This document shows positions 7,411 to 16,426 of a DNA stretch of 60,803 nt, in pieces (the first letter of the stretch is position 1; each line of letters opens with the position of its first letter). The position numbers were made by a program, and so were the translations under genes. Origin of the DNA: Gallionellaceae bacterium (lineage in GTDB: Bacteria > Pseudomonadota > Gammaproteobacteria > Burkholderiales > Gallionellaceae); assembly GCA_027448945.1 (NCBI GenBank), contig DAIDMQ010000021.1:1-60803 (forward strand). The letters run 5' to 3'. Under the pieces are notes generated by a model. That model saw nothing but the letters and a program-made list of their open reading frames with translations, was not told where the DNA came from and ran no database searches.

Positions 7411-8340
7411 TTAGTTGTCGATCTTCCCTAGCAACAGATATTCCATTAAAGCTTTCTGTACGTGCAGGCGATTCTCCGCTTCATCCCAGACGACGCTTTG
7501 CGGACTATCCATGACGCCGGCAGAGACTTCTTCACCACGGTGAGCGGGGAGGCAATGCATGAACAACGCGTCGATGGCGGCAACGCGCATCATGTCTTCG
7601 TCGACTTGCCAGTCAGCAAAGTCTTTCATGCGCTCTTCGTTTTCGGCTTCGAAACCCATAGAGGTCCAAACGTCCGTGGTTACCAGATCAGCACCACGTG
7701 CCGCTTCCATAGGGTCGGTGAATTCTTCGTAATGATCTTCACCAAACAGGCCGGCGCGCTCAGGCTCGACTTCATAACCGGGAGGCGTGGAGACATGGAC
7801 GTTGAAGTCGAGTATCTCGGCGGCTTGCAACCAGGTGTTACACATATTGTTGGAGTCACCGATCCAGGCCACGGTCTTGCCCTTGATGCTGCCGCGATGT
7901 TCGATAAAAGTGAAGATGTCCGCCAAAATCTGGCAGGGGTGATATTCGTTGGTCAGGCCGTTGATCACAGGCACGCGCGAGTTGCGTGCAAAACGCTCGA
8001 TGATGTCTTGCTCGAAGGTGCGTATCATTACCACGTCAGACATCCGCGAGATTACTTGGCCCGCATCTTCTACAGGTTCACCACGACCCAGTTGGGAGTC
8101 ACGGGTGTTCAGGTAGATAGCAGAGCCGCCTAATTGATGCATGCCAGCTTCGAAAGAGAGGCGAGTACGTGTGCTGGCTTTTTCAAAGATCATCACCAGT
8201 GTACGGTCTTCGAGTGGCCAGTATTTTTCGTAGCGCTTGAAGCGTTCCTTGATGATGCGGGTACGTTCGAACAGATATTCCAGTTCGTCGCGGCTAAGGT
8301 CTTTGAATTGTAGGAAATGCTTTACGGGTTTCACTGCCAT
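7411..8340 (-). CDS. argF: Ornithine carbamoyltransferase
   Basis: A 309-residue enzyme converting ornithine and carbamoyl phosphate to citrulline. The carbamoyl-phosphate loop reads STRTRLSFE, the HPCQ motif appears within NEYHPCQILAD, and the ornithine-closing loop reads HCLPAHRGEE. These are complete, with normal length. It lies 25 bases downstream of argD, so argD-argF-argG form one arginine unit on the minus strand. Confidence 0.97.
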   Translation of the reverse strand: MAVKPVKHFLQFKDLSRDELEYLFERTRIIKERFKRYEKYWPLEDRTLVMIFEKASTRTRLSFEAGMHQLGGSAIYLNTRDSQLGRGEPVEDAGQVISRMSDVVMIRTFEQDIIERFARNSRVPVINGLTNEYHPCQILADIFTFIEHRGSIKGKTVAWIGDSNNMCNTWLQAAEILDFNVHVSTPPGYEVEPERAGLFGEDHYEEFTDPMEAARGADLVTTDVWTSMGFEAENEERMKDFADWQVDEDMMRVAAIDALFMHCLPAHRGEEVSAGVMDSPQSVVWDEAENRLHVQKALMEYLLLGKIDN

Positions 8341-8365
8341 GATGTGTTTCCAGTTTGTTCGTTTG

Positions 8366-9538
8366 TTAGTTCTGCAAGAACTCCCTGATCAGCGGACACA
8401 AAATGTCCACGAGTTGTTGCGCCTCGGTCTGCGACATGATCAATGGAGGCAGCAAGCGCACCACATTGTCTGCTGTCACGTTGATCAATAGACCTTGCAA
8501 CAAAGCCTGCTGGACGAGGACTCCGCAGGGCTTGCTCAACTCTATGCCCAGCATCAGTCCCTGACCACGGATATCGACTACCCCGGCAACGCCCGCCAAC
8601 TGTTTGGCTAATGCTTGCTTGATGTGTTCGCCCAGTTTTGCAGTGTGTGCCAACAAGCCATCTTGTTCTATTACGTTTAAGGTGGTGATGCCAGCGGTAC
8701 ATGCCAGGGGATTGCCGCCGAAAGTCGAGCCGTGATTGCCCGGACCGAATACGTTTGCAGCCTTGCCAGCGGTCAAGCAAGCGCCTATCGGCATGCCTGA
8801 ACCCAGGCCCTTGGCCAAGGTCATCACATCCGGCAGGATGCCCGCATGTTGATGCGCGAACCACTTGCCGGTGCGACCTATGCCGCACTGCACTTCGTCA
8901 AGCATCAGCAACCAGTTGTTCTCGTCGCAGATCTGGCGCAGTTGTTTGAGGTATTCGATATCCAGCGTGCGTATGCCGCCTTCGCCCTGTATTGGTTCGA
9001 CCAGCACAGCGACGATATCGCTGTTGTTCAGGGCGGCATGGCGGATCGCTTCGATGTCGTTATAAGGCGCGCGCGCAAAACCTTTTACCAGTGGTTCGAA
9101 GCCGACTTGGACCTTGCGGTTGCCAGTTGCCGACAGTGTGGCGAGCGTACGGCCATGGAAAGCCTTTTCCATCACGATGATGGCGGGATTTTCGATCTCA
9201 CGTTTGTGACCATACATGCGCGCCAGCTTGATTGCCGCCTCGTTGGCTTCGCAACCGGAATTGCTGAAGAACACTTCCTGCATGCCGGTCAGTGCACACA
9301 ATTTGTCCGCCAAGACTTCTTGGCCGGGTACCTGATAGACGTTGGAGCAATGTATCAGCTTGCCGATCTGCTCTGTCAACGCTGCGGTTAAACGCGGATG
9401 TGCGTGGCCCAGCGTGTTCACCGCGATACCGGATAAACCATCGAGATAGCGTTTCCCTGATTCATCCCAAAGATATGCGCCTTCACCGCGCACGAAAGCG
9501 ACAGGTAATCTGGCGTAAGTGTTCATCACATGTGACAT
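8366..9538 (-). CDS. argD: Acetylornithine aminotransferase
   Basis: A 390-residue class III PLP aminotransferase. The PLP region reads LMLDEVQCGIGRTGKWFA and the Schiff-base Lys lies in MTLAKGLGSGMPIGA. It converts N-acetylglutamate semialdehyde to N-acetylornithine and may double as the succinyldiaminopimelate aminotransferase. It is first in the argD-argF-argG unit. The leader holds a long-range inverted repeat at 9563-9645 that might control it. A nearby ATG at 9526 is an alternative start, but the frame from 9538 (MSHVMNTYARLPVAF) fits the family. Confidence 0.95.
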   Translation of the reverse strand: MSHVMNTYARLPVAFVRGEGAYLWDESGKRYLDGLSGIAVNTLGHAHPRLTAALTEQIGKLIHCSNVYQVPGQEVLADKLCALTGMQEVFFSNSGCEANEAAIKLARMYGHKREIENPAIIVMEKAFHGRTLATLSATGNRKVQVGFEPLVKGFARAPYNDIEAIRHAALNNSDIVAVLVEPIQGEGGIRTLDIEYLKQLRQICDENNWLLMLDEVQCGIGRTGKWFAHQHAGILPDVMTLAKGLGSGMPIGACLTAGKAANVFGPGNHGSTFGGNPLACTAGITTLNVIEQDGLLAHTAKLGEHIKQALAKQLAGVAGVVDIRGQGLMLGIELSKPCGVLVQQALLQGLLINVTADNVVRLLPPLIMSQTEAQQLVDILCPLIREFLQN

Positions 9539-9562
9539 AACAAAACCCTTAAATAAAAACAG

Positions 9563-9645
9563 CGGACAGGCCGCCGTCTATAAAAAATTCACGGTACGTA
9601 TCTTGAGCTATGCGTGCGATTCAGGCAAGTGAAACAGCCTGTCCG
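9563..9645 (-). promoter_or_regulatory. Inverted repeat in the argD leader, possible attenuator
   Basis: CGGACAGGC (9563-9571) and GCCTGTCCG (9637-9645) are perfect 9-bp arms 65 bases apart, just upstream of argD. On the minus strand the argD-proximal arm is followed by CTGTTTTTATTT, and it can instead form a short GCGG/CCGC hairpin before that U-rich run. The two pairings exclude each other, the layout of a terminator/antiterminator switch. No leader peptide rich in arginine is visible. Confidence 0.35.
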
Positions 9646-9665
9646 ATAAAGATTTACAAAGCAAA

Positions 9666-9689
9666 CAAGCCGACATCGCTGCCGGCTTG
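9666..9689 (-). terminator. Intrinsic terminator of rpsT
   Basis: CAAGCCG (9666-9672) pairs with CGGCTTG (9683-9689) around a ten-base loop. On the minus strand the stem is followed by TTTGCTTTG, a loose U-tract. It lies about 70 bases beyond the rpsT stop. Confidence 0.6.
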
Positions 9690-9759
9690 GTGTGTATCTA
9701 AACTACTCACGAGCAGGTCTTCTTGAAAGAATGACCTCGCCGTGCAAAGCGAGCAGGCT

Positions 9760-10023
9760 TTAGGCCATTGCTTTGATAGCAGCCGACAAGCGGCTCTTAT
9801 GACGAGCAGCTTTGTTCTTGTGGATGATTTTTTTGTCAGCGATGCTGTCCACTTTGCTGACTGAAGTTTGATATACAGCTTGGGCAGCAGCTTTGTCGCC
9901 GCCTTCGATAGCTTTCAGAACCTTCTTGATTGCAGTACGCAGTTCAGAACGCAGGCTGCTGTTGTGAGCATTTTGTTTAACTGCTTGACGAGCGCGCTTA
10001 CGAGCTTGTGCTGTGTTTGCCAT
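9760..10023 (-). CDS. rpsT: 30S ribosomal protein S20
   Basis: An 87-residue, lysine- and alanine-rich protein starting [13 protein letters not shown], the standard S20 N-terminus, and ending [12 protein letters not shown]. It binds 16S rRNA in the body of the small subunit. As usual it is monocistronic and divergent from murJ. A promoter with TTGCAA and TAGAAT elements lies upstream and a hairpin terminator downstream. Confidence 0.97.
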   Translation of the reverse strand: MANTAQARKRARQAVKQNAHNSSLRSELRTAIKKVLKAIEGGDKAAAQAVYQTSVSKVDSIADKKIIHKNKAARHKSRLSAAIKAMA

Positions 10024-10062
10024 GTTGACCCCTTGATAATTGGCTTGCGATAAAAGGCGCGC

Positions 10063-10091
10063 ATTCTAGTGGCTAAGTCGCGAGCTTGCAA
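10063..10091 (-). promoter_or_regulatory. Sigma-70-type promoter for rpsT
   Basis: On the minus strand a -35 TTGCAA (10086-10091) and a -10 TAGAAT (10063-10068) are separated by exactly 17 bases, about 40 bases before the rpsT start. The region is shared with the divergent murJ leader, where TATGAT at 10141-10146 may be the murJ -10. Confidence 0.6.
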
Positions 10092-10180
10092 GTATTTTTG
10101 CGCTGTCCCGTGTTTAGGGAGTCTTAAGCCTTGCCAGTGTTATGATGCGCGGCGTTCCAATCCTAACCTATTCCTTAGCA

Positions 10181-11725
10181 ATGAACCTACTCAGATCCCT
10201 AGCCACTATCAGCGGCCTCACCATGGCTTCGCGTATCTTGGCGTTTGCACGGGATGTGCTGGTTGCGCGTGTCTTCGGGGCAGGCATGGCGACCGATGCC
10301 TTTTTTGTGGCCTTTAAGCTTCCCAATCTGTTGCGCCGCATGTTCGCAGAAGGCGCATTCTCTCAAGCCTTTGTGCCCATTTTTGGCGAATACAAGCACA
10401 AGAATGGGGCTGAGGAGACTAAGTTGCTGGTGGATCATGTCACCACCATGTTGGCACTGATCCTGTTTGTAATCACAACCATAGGCATCATCGCGGCCCC
10501 CATCCTGGTCTATATTAGTGCTCCTGGCTTCAGCGATGAACCTGAGAAGTTCGAACTTACCGTGCAGTTGTTGCGTTACACCTCTCCTTATATTTTCTTT
10601 ATTTCCTTGGTTGCTGTGGCGGCGGCTATCCTCAATACCTATAACAAGTTCTGGGTGCCGGCCTTCGCCCCAATTCTATTGAACATCTGTTTCATAGGCG
10701 GGGCACTTTGGCTGGCGCCATATTGCCACCCGCCCATATTGGCGTTGGCCTGGGCGGTGCTGGTCGCGGGTTTCGTACAACTGGCTTTCCAGATTCCCTT
10801 TCTCAAGCAAGTCGGCATGTTGCCCGTGCTACGCTTAAATTGGCGCGACCCAGGTATGTGGCGGGTCATTAAGCAGATGGGACCGGCGATGTTCGGCGTG
10901 TCCATCGCGCAGATCAGCCTAATCATCAATACCATTTTCGCATCCTTGCTTGCGGCGGGTAGCGTGTCCTGGCTGTATTACGCGGACCGTTTAATGGAGT
11001 TTCCTTCCGGTGTGCTGGGCGCTGCCCTAGGCACGATTTTGCTGCCATCATTGTCCAAATGTTTTGCTAAAGGCGATATGCAGGAATACTCCAGATTGTT
11101 GGATTGGGGCTTGCGTCTGACGGTCATGCTCACGCTACCAGCAGCCTTGGCATTGGGCATGATCGCGGTGCCGTTGCTATCCACCTTCTTTCAGCGTGGT
11201 GCTTTCACCGCACATGATGTCTTGATGACCAGTTATGCGCTGGTGGGGTATAGCGTGGGTCTGATAGGTCTGATACTCGTGAAGATACTCGCGCCCGGTT
11301 TTTATGCGCGCCAGAACATCCGTACGCCGGTCAAGATCGGCATTGTCACCCTGATTGCTACTCAATTAATGAACTTGCTGTTCGCTTTCGTACTGCATCT
11401 GGATCATGCGGGTCTGGCGCTATCCATCGGTTTGGGTGCGTGTTTGAACTCGACCATCCTGTTTTACTATTTGCGTAAGCACGGTATCTATAACCCAGAA
11501 CCTGGTTGGGCCAAGTTCTTCTTCAAGATCGTGCTCGCGGTTTCAGCGATGGGTGTCGCGCTCTGGTTCGGTATGGGTACTGAGCAAAGTTGGCTGACGG
11601 GTAGTGGTTGGGAGCGTATTGGACGACTGACGCTATTAGTGCTGGGCGGGGCCGTGGTGTATTTCACTATGCTTGTCACTTTGGGTTTCAGGCCTAAGGA
11701 CTTTTCTAAACGCACGATTATTTGA
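10181..11725 (+). CDS. murJ: Lipid II flippase MurJ
   Basis: A 514-residue polytopic inner-membrane protein of the MOP superfamily with about 14 hydrophobic segments. It starts [19 protein letters not shown] and contains [12 protein letters not shown] and [17 protein letters not shown], the classic MviN/MurJ N-terminal signatures with the essential arginines. It flips undecaprenyl-linked lipid II for peptidoglycan synthesis. ATG 10181 was chosen because it matches the usual N-terminus; an in-frame ATG 39 bases earlier would add a non-conserved extension. It is divergent from rpsT, the common gene order. Confidence 0.96.
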   Translation: MNLLRSLATISGLTMASRILAFARDVLVARVFGAGMATDAFFVAFKLPNLLRRMFAEGAFSQAFVPIFGEYKHKNGAEETKLLVDHVTTMLALILFVITTIGIIAAPILVYISAPGFSDEPEKFELTVQLLRYTSPYIFFISLVAVAAAILNTYNKFWVPAFAPILLNICFIGGALWLAPYCHPPILALAWAVLVAGFVQLAFQIPFLKQVGMLPVLRLNWRDPGMWRVIKQMGPAMFGVSIAQISLIINTIFASLLAAGSVSWLYYADRLMEFPSGVLGAALGTILLPSLSKCFAKGDMQEYSRLLDWGLRLTVMLTLPAALALGMIAVPLLSTFFQRGAFTAHDVLMTSYALVGYSVGLIGLILVKILAPGFYARQNIRTPVKIGIVTLIATQLMNLLFAFVLHLDHAGLALSIGLGACLNSTILFYYLRKHGIYNPEPGWAKFFFKIVLAVSAMGVALWFGMGTEQSWLTGSGWERIGRLTLLVLGGAVVYFTMLVTLGFRPKDFSKRTII

Positions 11726-11759
11726 TCAGTGGACAGTGTTGCTGGTGCGCAGCTTGGAA

Positions 11760-11787
11760 GCCCTGATCCTTGGTGCAGGGCCTTTTT
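11760..11787 (+). terminator. Intrinsic terminator of murJ
   Basis: GCCCTG (11760-11765) pairs with CAGGGC (11776-11781), then CTTTTTC. It is the only structure I see in the 129-base gap before the convergent nitroreductase gene. Confidence 0.65.
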
Positions 11788-11854
11788 CTGTTCCTATCCA
11801 TCTGAGAATTGACTGGAAGGCCATCGTCATAACGCTGTTAATGACGTATATGGT

Positions 11855-12595
11855 TTATTTGTCGTTGGTCAAACCTTGCATTGCTGCGACAGGACGTACT
11901 TGTGGGAAATAGACTTGTTTGAGGTTGTTGCCCAGATTCTGTGACCAAGTGATACCGTCGGTGCGCTTGAGTCCCTGCCAATACGCCATGATGTCTGTGT
12001 CATAGGCGTCTATTGCGGTCCGGTAGGCGCTGGCATCGTAGCGTTCATCATGGCGAAAGGTGGCGATGTCCATGCGCGGTTTGAGCGGGGCATCATTTTC
12101 TATATGCCCGATACAGATACCGACCATCGGGAAGGTCAACGTGGGCAGCTCGAGCAGATCTATCATGCTTTGCGGGTTGCGACGTATGCCGCCTATGGGC
12201 ACCACGCCCAAGCCCAGTGAACGTGCAGCGATCATGAGATTACCCAGCATGATGCCCGCATCCACGGCTGCGACCCCGAAACCCTCCATGCTTTCATGGA
12301 TTACTTGGGTTTGCCCTGCTTTGCGTACGCCCATGTCGGTTTTGTTGAAATCCATGACGATGGTGATAAATACTGGCGCTTGTTTGATCCATGCTTGACC
12401 GCCTGCGAGCTCGGCGATGTGGGCACGCTTTTCTGCATCGCGAACCACGACCAAGGAAATCTCCTGTGCGTTCATCGAGGTTGGAGCGTGCCAAGCGGCG
12501 CGGATGATGGCATCCAGCATCTCGTCGCTGACGTTGTCGTCACGATAGCTGCGGATGCTGTGGTGGGCGTGTTGTAATTTAATCGTTTCGTTCAT
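11855..12595 (-). CDS. Nitroreductase-family flavoprotein
   Basis: A 246-residue FMN-dependent NAD(P)H oxidoreductase. HHSIRSYRDDNVSDEML gives the phosphate-binding SxRxF/Y motif, and VPIGGIRRNPQSMIDLL is the NfsA/FRase-type C-terminal loop. Substrate unknown; the family reduces nitro compounds, quinones or flavins. It starts six bases after the cysB stop, so it is almost certainly co-transcribed with cysB. That raises the possibility of a flavin-reduction role tied to sulfur metabolism, which is only inferred from position. Confidence 0.88.
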   Translation of the reverse strand: MNETIKLQHAHHSIRSYRDDNVSDEMLDAIIRAAWHAPTSMNAQEISLVVVRDAEKRAHIAELAGGQAWIKQAPVFITIVMDFNKTDMGVRKAGQTQVIHESMEGFGVAAVDAGIMLGNLMIAARSLGLGVVPIGGIRRNPQSMIDLLELPTLTFPMVGICIGHIENDAPLKPRMDIATFRHDERYDASAYRTAIDAYDTDIMAYWQGLKRTDGITWSQNLGNNLKQVYFPQVRPVAAMQGLTNDK

Positions 12596-12601
12596 GCTGA
12601 T

Positions 12602-13537
12602 TTATTCCTCTACCGGTGATAGATGCATCGCCTTATTTACGACCTCGCGGGTGAGATGCGGGGCGAACAGTTCGATGAAGTCATAAGTATAACCGCGCAG
12701 ATATTCATTTTTGCGTATCGCGATACGCGTGGTGCTGGGATTGAATAGATGCTTGGCCTCTATCATGCGCAGATGACGGTCGCGCTCTGGAATAAAGGCG
12801 AGTTCGGCCAATATTCCTATGCCTAAACCTAATTCCACATAGGTCTTGATGACATCCGCGTCTATCGCGGTGAGGGCGATGTTAGGCTCTATGTTGGCGG
12901 CAGCGAAAGCTGCATCTATCTTGCTGCGCCCGCTGAAGGCAAAGTCGTAGGTGATGATGGGATACTCAGCGAGCCTGGCCAGCGTCAGTCGTTTGACCTC
13001 TAATAAAGGGTGATTGGGGGGCACGACCACACAGTGATACCAGTCGAAGCAGGGCAGTGTGACCAGTCCTTCATATTGGCTGAGTGCCTCGGTGGCAATG
13101 GCGATGTCGGCCTCGCGGTTGAGTACCTGCTCGGCGATCTGGGTGGGATTGCCTTGGTGCAGCCCCAGCTTCACTTTTGGGTAGCGTTTGATGAACTTCT
13201 TTACTGCAGGTGGCAGCACATAGCGCGCTTGGGTATGCGTGGTTGCTAGAATCAGGTGGCCGCTGTCCTGTTCCTGGAACTCTTGCCCGACCTGTTTCAT
13301 ATTGTCGGAATCATGCAAGATGCGTTGCGCTATCTCAAGTATGGTGTTGCCCGCTTCTGTCAGTGCCACGATGCGCTTGCCGTTGCGCACGAAGATTTCT
13401 ATGCCTAGTTCGTTTTCCAGGAGTTTGATCTGCTTGCTGATACCGGGTTGCGAGGTATAGAGCGCGGCTGCGGCTTCGGAGATGTTCAATCCCCTGCGTA
13501 CGATCTCGTTCAGGTAACGCAGTTGCTGTAGGTTCAT
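12602..13537 (-). CDS. cysB: LysR-type regulator CysB
   Basis: A 311-residue transcription factor. The N-terminal winged helix reads MNLQQLRYLNEIVRRGLN followed by SEAAAALYTSQPGISKQIK, the CysB/Cbl signature rather than generic LysR. The periplasmic-binding-like effector domain with VVVPPNHPL and TYDFAFSGRS follows. CysB activates sulfate assimilation genes when N-acetylserine is present and sulfide is low. It is transcribed divergently from the TSUP-cysIHDN operon, sharing a 108-base AT-rich control region in which it probably binds. Confidence 0.95.
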   Translation of the reverse strand: MNLQQLRYLNEIVRRGLNISEAAAALYTSQPGISKQIKLLENELGIEIFVRNGKRIVALTEAGNTILEIAQRILHDSDNMKQVGQEFQEQDSGHLILATTHTQARYVLPPAVKKFIKRYPKVKLGLHQGNPTQIAEQVLNREADIAIATEALSQYEGLVTLPCFDWYHCVVVPPNHPLLEVKRLTLARLAEYPIITYDFAFSGRSKIDAAFAAANIEPNIALTAIDADVIKTYVELGLGIGILAELAFIPERDRHLRMIEAKHLFNPSTTRIAIRKNEYLRGYTYDFIELFAPHLTREVVNKAMHLSPVEE

Positions 13538-13645
13538 GAGTGCACCATATATGTGATTAAGTTATAAAACCCTAACAAAAAAGTATTAAAGAGTATATCT
13601 GCGTTCGATTAGAATGCACGCCTGAATTTTTTGAATGGTAGTTCG

Positions 13646-14431
13646 ATGGACAGTTTGTATACGTTCTCCGGTTTCATAGTCGGTCTGATCGTCGGCGTGA
13701 CCGGGGTCGGCGGGGGCTCATTGATGACACCTTTGTTGGTGATGTTCTTCGGTGTGTCTCCCGCGACTGCAGTCGGAACAGATCTTTTGTACGCATCCTT
13801 GACCAAGACCATGGGGGGGTGGGTGCACTCCCGCAAGGGTACGGTGGACTGGAGGGTTTTTGGTCTGTTGGCCATGGGTAGTTTGCCCGCCGCAGTTGTC
13901 ACCATCATCTTGCTCAAGTACTTGGCTTTGGATGAGAAGACTTTACGGAGTCTGGTGACCAGTGTGTTGAGTGTGGCTTTGTTGGCGACCGCCACAGCCC
14001 TGTTGCTCAAAGATCAGATCAAGCGCTTGGCCAGGCGCAAGGACGGTACCATCTACGAGTTGCATCATAAGTATTTGCCGGCTGCCACCATTACAACAGG
14101 CGTTGTGGTTGGTGCTTTGGTGACCATCTCCTCTATCGGTGCGGGTGTGTTGGGTACGGTGGCGCTGTTGTTCCTGTATCCGCGCATGCCCTCGGTGAAA
14201 GTGGTTGGAACAGATATCGTGCATGCAGTGCCACTGACCGCCTTGGCGGGCATGGGCCATATGGCTTTGGGTACGGTGGACCTGGTGTTGCTGGGGAGTT
14301 TGCTGTTGGGTTCTCTGCCCGGCATCTACATCGGCAGTCACTTGAGTTCCAAAGTGCCCGAGAAAGTTTTGCGGCCTTTGTTGGCAACGATGTTGTTGGT
14401 CATCGGACTGAAGATGGTCTTCTACAAATAA
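13646..14431 (+). CDS. TSUP (TauE/SafE) family membrane permease
   Basis: A 261-residue membrane protein with about eight hydrophobic segments. The family glycine motif GVTGVGGGSLMTPLL appears near residue 20 and its repeat SSIGAGVLGTVALL in the second half. TSUP proteins move sulfite, sulfate or sulfonates. As first gene of an operon with cysI, cysH, cysD and cysN and divergent from cysB, the likely substrate is sulfate uptake or sulfite export. ATG 13646 was preferred over an in-frame TTG at 13631. A promoter-like TTAGAAT lies near 13610. Confidence 0.88.
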   Translation: MDSLYTFSGFIVGLIVGVTGVGGGSLMTPLLVMFFGVSPATAVGTDLLYASLTKTMGGWVHSRKGTVDWRVFGLLAMGSLPAAVVTIILLKYLALDEKTLRSLVTSVLSVALLATATALLLKDQIKRLARRKDGTIYELHHKYLPAATITTGVVVGALVTISSIGAGVLGTVALLFLYPRMPSVKVVGTDIVHAVPLTALAGMGHMALGTVDLVLLGSLLLGSLPGIYIGSHLSSKVPEKVLRPLLATMLLVIGLKMVFYK

Positions 14432-14448
14432 TTGAGGAAAGAAAGATT

Positions 14449-14673
14449 ATGAGTACAAATAAACCTAACAAACCCAAGTCCGTAAGCTGGTTTAATGGCT
14501 GCGGTGGCCGCATCGGTGTGGTGATTGGTCAGACGGGTGAGTACGCGTATATAGGTGCGGCATTGCGCCACGACGAAGATGCTGATGTGGAATACATCCT
14601 GATGTACGGTGCCAAGTTCCCGCTGGAGGCGGCGCGCTTGTTGGCTGTATCGAAGTCATACGAGGCAAATTAA
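14449..14673 (+). CDS. Small uncharacterised protein of the cys operon
   Basis: A 74-residue protein I do not recognise. It begins with a Lys/Pro-rich stretch followed by SWFNGCGGRIGVVIG, then acidic DEDADVEY. A single Cys sits in a glycine-rich turn. It lies 17 bases after the TSUP gene and its stop directly abuts the cysI ATG (TAAATG), so translation is probably coupled. Because cysJ is absent, a role in feeding electrons to or assembling the sulfite reductase is conceivable but untested. Confidence 0.65.
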   Translation: MSTNKPNKPKSVSWFNGCGGRIGVVIGQTGEYAYIGAALRHDEDADVEYILMYGAKFPLEAARLLAVSKSYEAN

Positions 14674-16419
14674 ATGTATCGCTATGATAGTTTTGATCAC
14701 CAGATCACTGCCGAGCGTGTCGCGCAGTTTCGCGATCAGGTGCGCCGCCGTCTAGCCGGTGAGTTGAGTGAAGACGAGTTCCGTATCCTGCGCCTGCAGA
14801 ACGGTTTGTACATGCAGATCCATGCTTACATGATGCGCATCGCCGTGCCTTATGGTTTGGTGAGCGCGGCACAGATGCGCATGTTTGCGCACATCGCCCG
14901 CAAGTACGATCGCGGCTATGGGCACTTCACGACCCGTCAGAACATCCAGTTCAACTGGTTGAAATTGCAAGACGCCCCCGACATCCTTGCTGAACTGGCG
15001 AGTGTGGAGATGCATGCTAATCAGACCTCGGGTAACTGCATACGCAATATCACCAGCGACGAGTTTGCCGGCGTAGCGCGCGATGAGATCGTCGATCCGC
15101 GACCTTATGCCGAAATACTGCGCCAATGGAGCACCTTCCATCCCGAGTTCGCCTATCTGCCGCGCAAATTTAAGTTCGCGATCACGGGGGCGAGCGAAGA
15201 CAGGGCCGCCATCGCCGTTCACGACATCGGTCTGGCGGTGGTAAAGAACGCGCAGGGTGAAGTGGGCTTCCGTGTGTTGGTCGGCGGGGGGCTGGGTCGC
15301 ACGCCTGTCATCGGTGTGGAAATCTGTGATTTCGTGCCTTGGCAGCATATCATCACTTACGCCGAGTCCATCGTGCGTGTGTATAACGAATACGGTAGAC
15401 GCGACAACATCTACAAGGCGCGGATCAAAATCTTGGTAAAGGCGTTGGGTATAGAGGAATTCAAGCGTCAGGTCGAAGCAGATTGGCAGCACACCAAGAA
15501 TGGTCCATGCACGATCACGCAGTCCGAGTTGGACAGAGTCGCGGCCTACTTCACTGCACCCGCATATGAAGTATGTGCGAATGAGGATGAATCCCTGCAG
15601 GCGATGCTGGATGACAACAGAGGTTTTGCGAACTGGTATCAGCGCAGCGTCAAGCATCACAAAGTTGCAGGTTATGCATCTGTGGTTTTGTCATTGAAGA
15701 AGACGGGTATCGCCCCCGGTGATGCGACAGACAAACAGATGGATGCCGCAGCCGAGCTGGCAGAGCGTTTCAGCTTTGGCGAGTTGCGTATCACGCACAT
15801 GCAAAATCTGGTGCTGGCGGATGTCAAACAATCCGATCTGTTCAGCTTATGGGAAGCAGCTAAAGCTTTGGGTATGGCGACACCCAACATCGGCCTGATA
15901 ACGGACATGATCTGCTGTCCCGGTGGCGATTTCTGCACACTGGCCAATGCGCGTTCTATCCCGCTGGCCAAGGCCATCGCGGAATGCTTCGAAGATATCG
16001 ATTTCCAACACGACATTGGTGAGCTAGAGATGAATATCTCGGGCTGCATCAATGCCTGCGGTCACCACCATGTAGGCCACATCGGCATACTCGGCGTGGA
16101 TAAGGATGGCGAGGAGTGGTATCAGGTGCAGATTGGCGGCGCACAAGGCAATGATGCAAATCTGGGTAAAGTCATCGGCAAATCGTTCAGCTTCGAACAG
16201 ATGCCCGAGGTTATCGCGCGCTTGTTACAAGTCTATGTGCGCGAACGTTATGATGATGAAAGATTCATCGATACCGTGCGTCGCTTGGGTGTTGAGCCAT
16301 TCAAGGCCGAGGTATACGGCACGTTGGTCGAGAGCGATGAAGCGCTGAAAGCCCCCGATTACGAGCTACTGAAAGTGGGCGTGTCATATGACATGCCTTA
16401 CTACTCACCACGGTTCTGA
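14674..16419 (+). CDS. cysI: Sulfite reductase hemoprotein
   Basis: A 581-residue siroheme/[4Fe-4S] reductase converting sulfite to sulfide. The cluster cysteines are CPGGDFC (C-x5-C) and CINAC (C-x3-C) near residues 415-460, and FTTRQNIQFNWL is the conserved siroheme-region block. The length suits the bacterial assimilatory type. No flavoprotein partner (cysJ) is present in the operon, so the electron donor is probably a ferredoxin or an unassigned partner such as the adjacent DUF934 protein. Assimilatory nitrite reductase is the alternative, but the cysH-cysD-cysN context favours sulfite. Confidence 0.93.
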   Translation: MYRYDSFDHQITAERVAQFRDQVRRRLAGELSEDEFRILRLQNGLYMQIHAYMMRIAVPYGLVSAAQMRMFAHIARKYDRGYGHFTTRQNIQFNWLKLQDAPDILAELASVEMHANQTSGNCIRNITSDEFAGVARDEIVDPRPYAEILRQWSTFHPEFAYLPRKFKFAITGASEDRAAIAVHDIGLAVVKNAQGEVGFRVLVGGGLGRTPVIGVEICDFVPWQHIITYAESIVRVYNEYGRRDNIYKARIKILVKALGIEEFKRQVEADWQHTKNGPCTITQSELDRVAAYFTAPAYEVCANEDESLQAMLDDNRGFANWYQRSVKHHKVAGYASVVLSLKKTGIAPGDATDKQMDAAAELAERFSFGELRITHMQNLVLADVKQSDLFSLWEAAKALGMATPNIGLITDMICCPGGDFCTLANARSIPLAKAIAECFEDIDFQHDIGELEMNISGCINACGHHHVGHIGILGVDKDGEEWYQVQIGGAQGNDANLGKVIGKSFSFEQMPEVIARLLQVYVRERYDDERFIDTVRRLGVEPFKAEVYGTLVESDEALKAPDYELLKVGVSYDMPYYSPRF

Positions 16420-16426
16420 GGTGCAT

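Noticed and set aside
11726..11854. Small gene after murJ on the plus strand
   Set aside because: The open frame spans the murJ terminator hairpin and has no start context.
14674..16419. Assimilatory nitrite reductase
   Set aside because: The operon partners are cysH, cysD and cysN with cysB divergent, which favours sulfite reduction; no nitrate genes are nearby.
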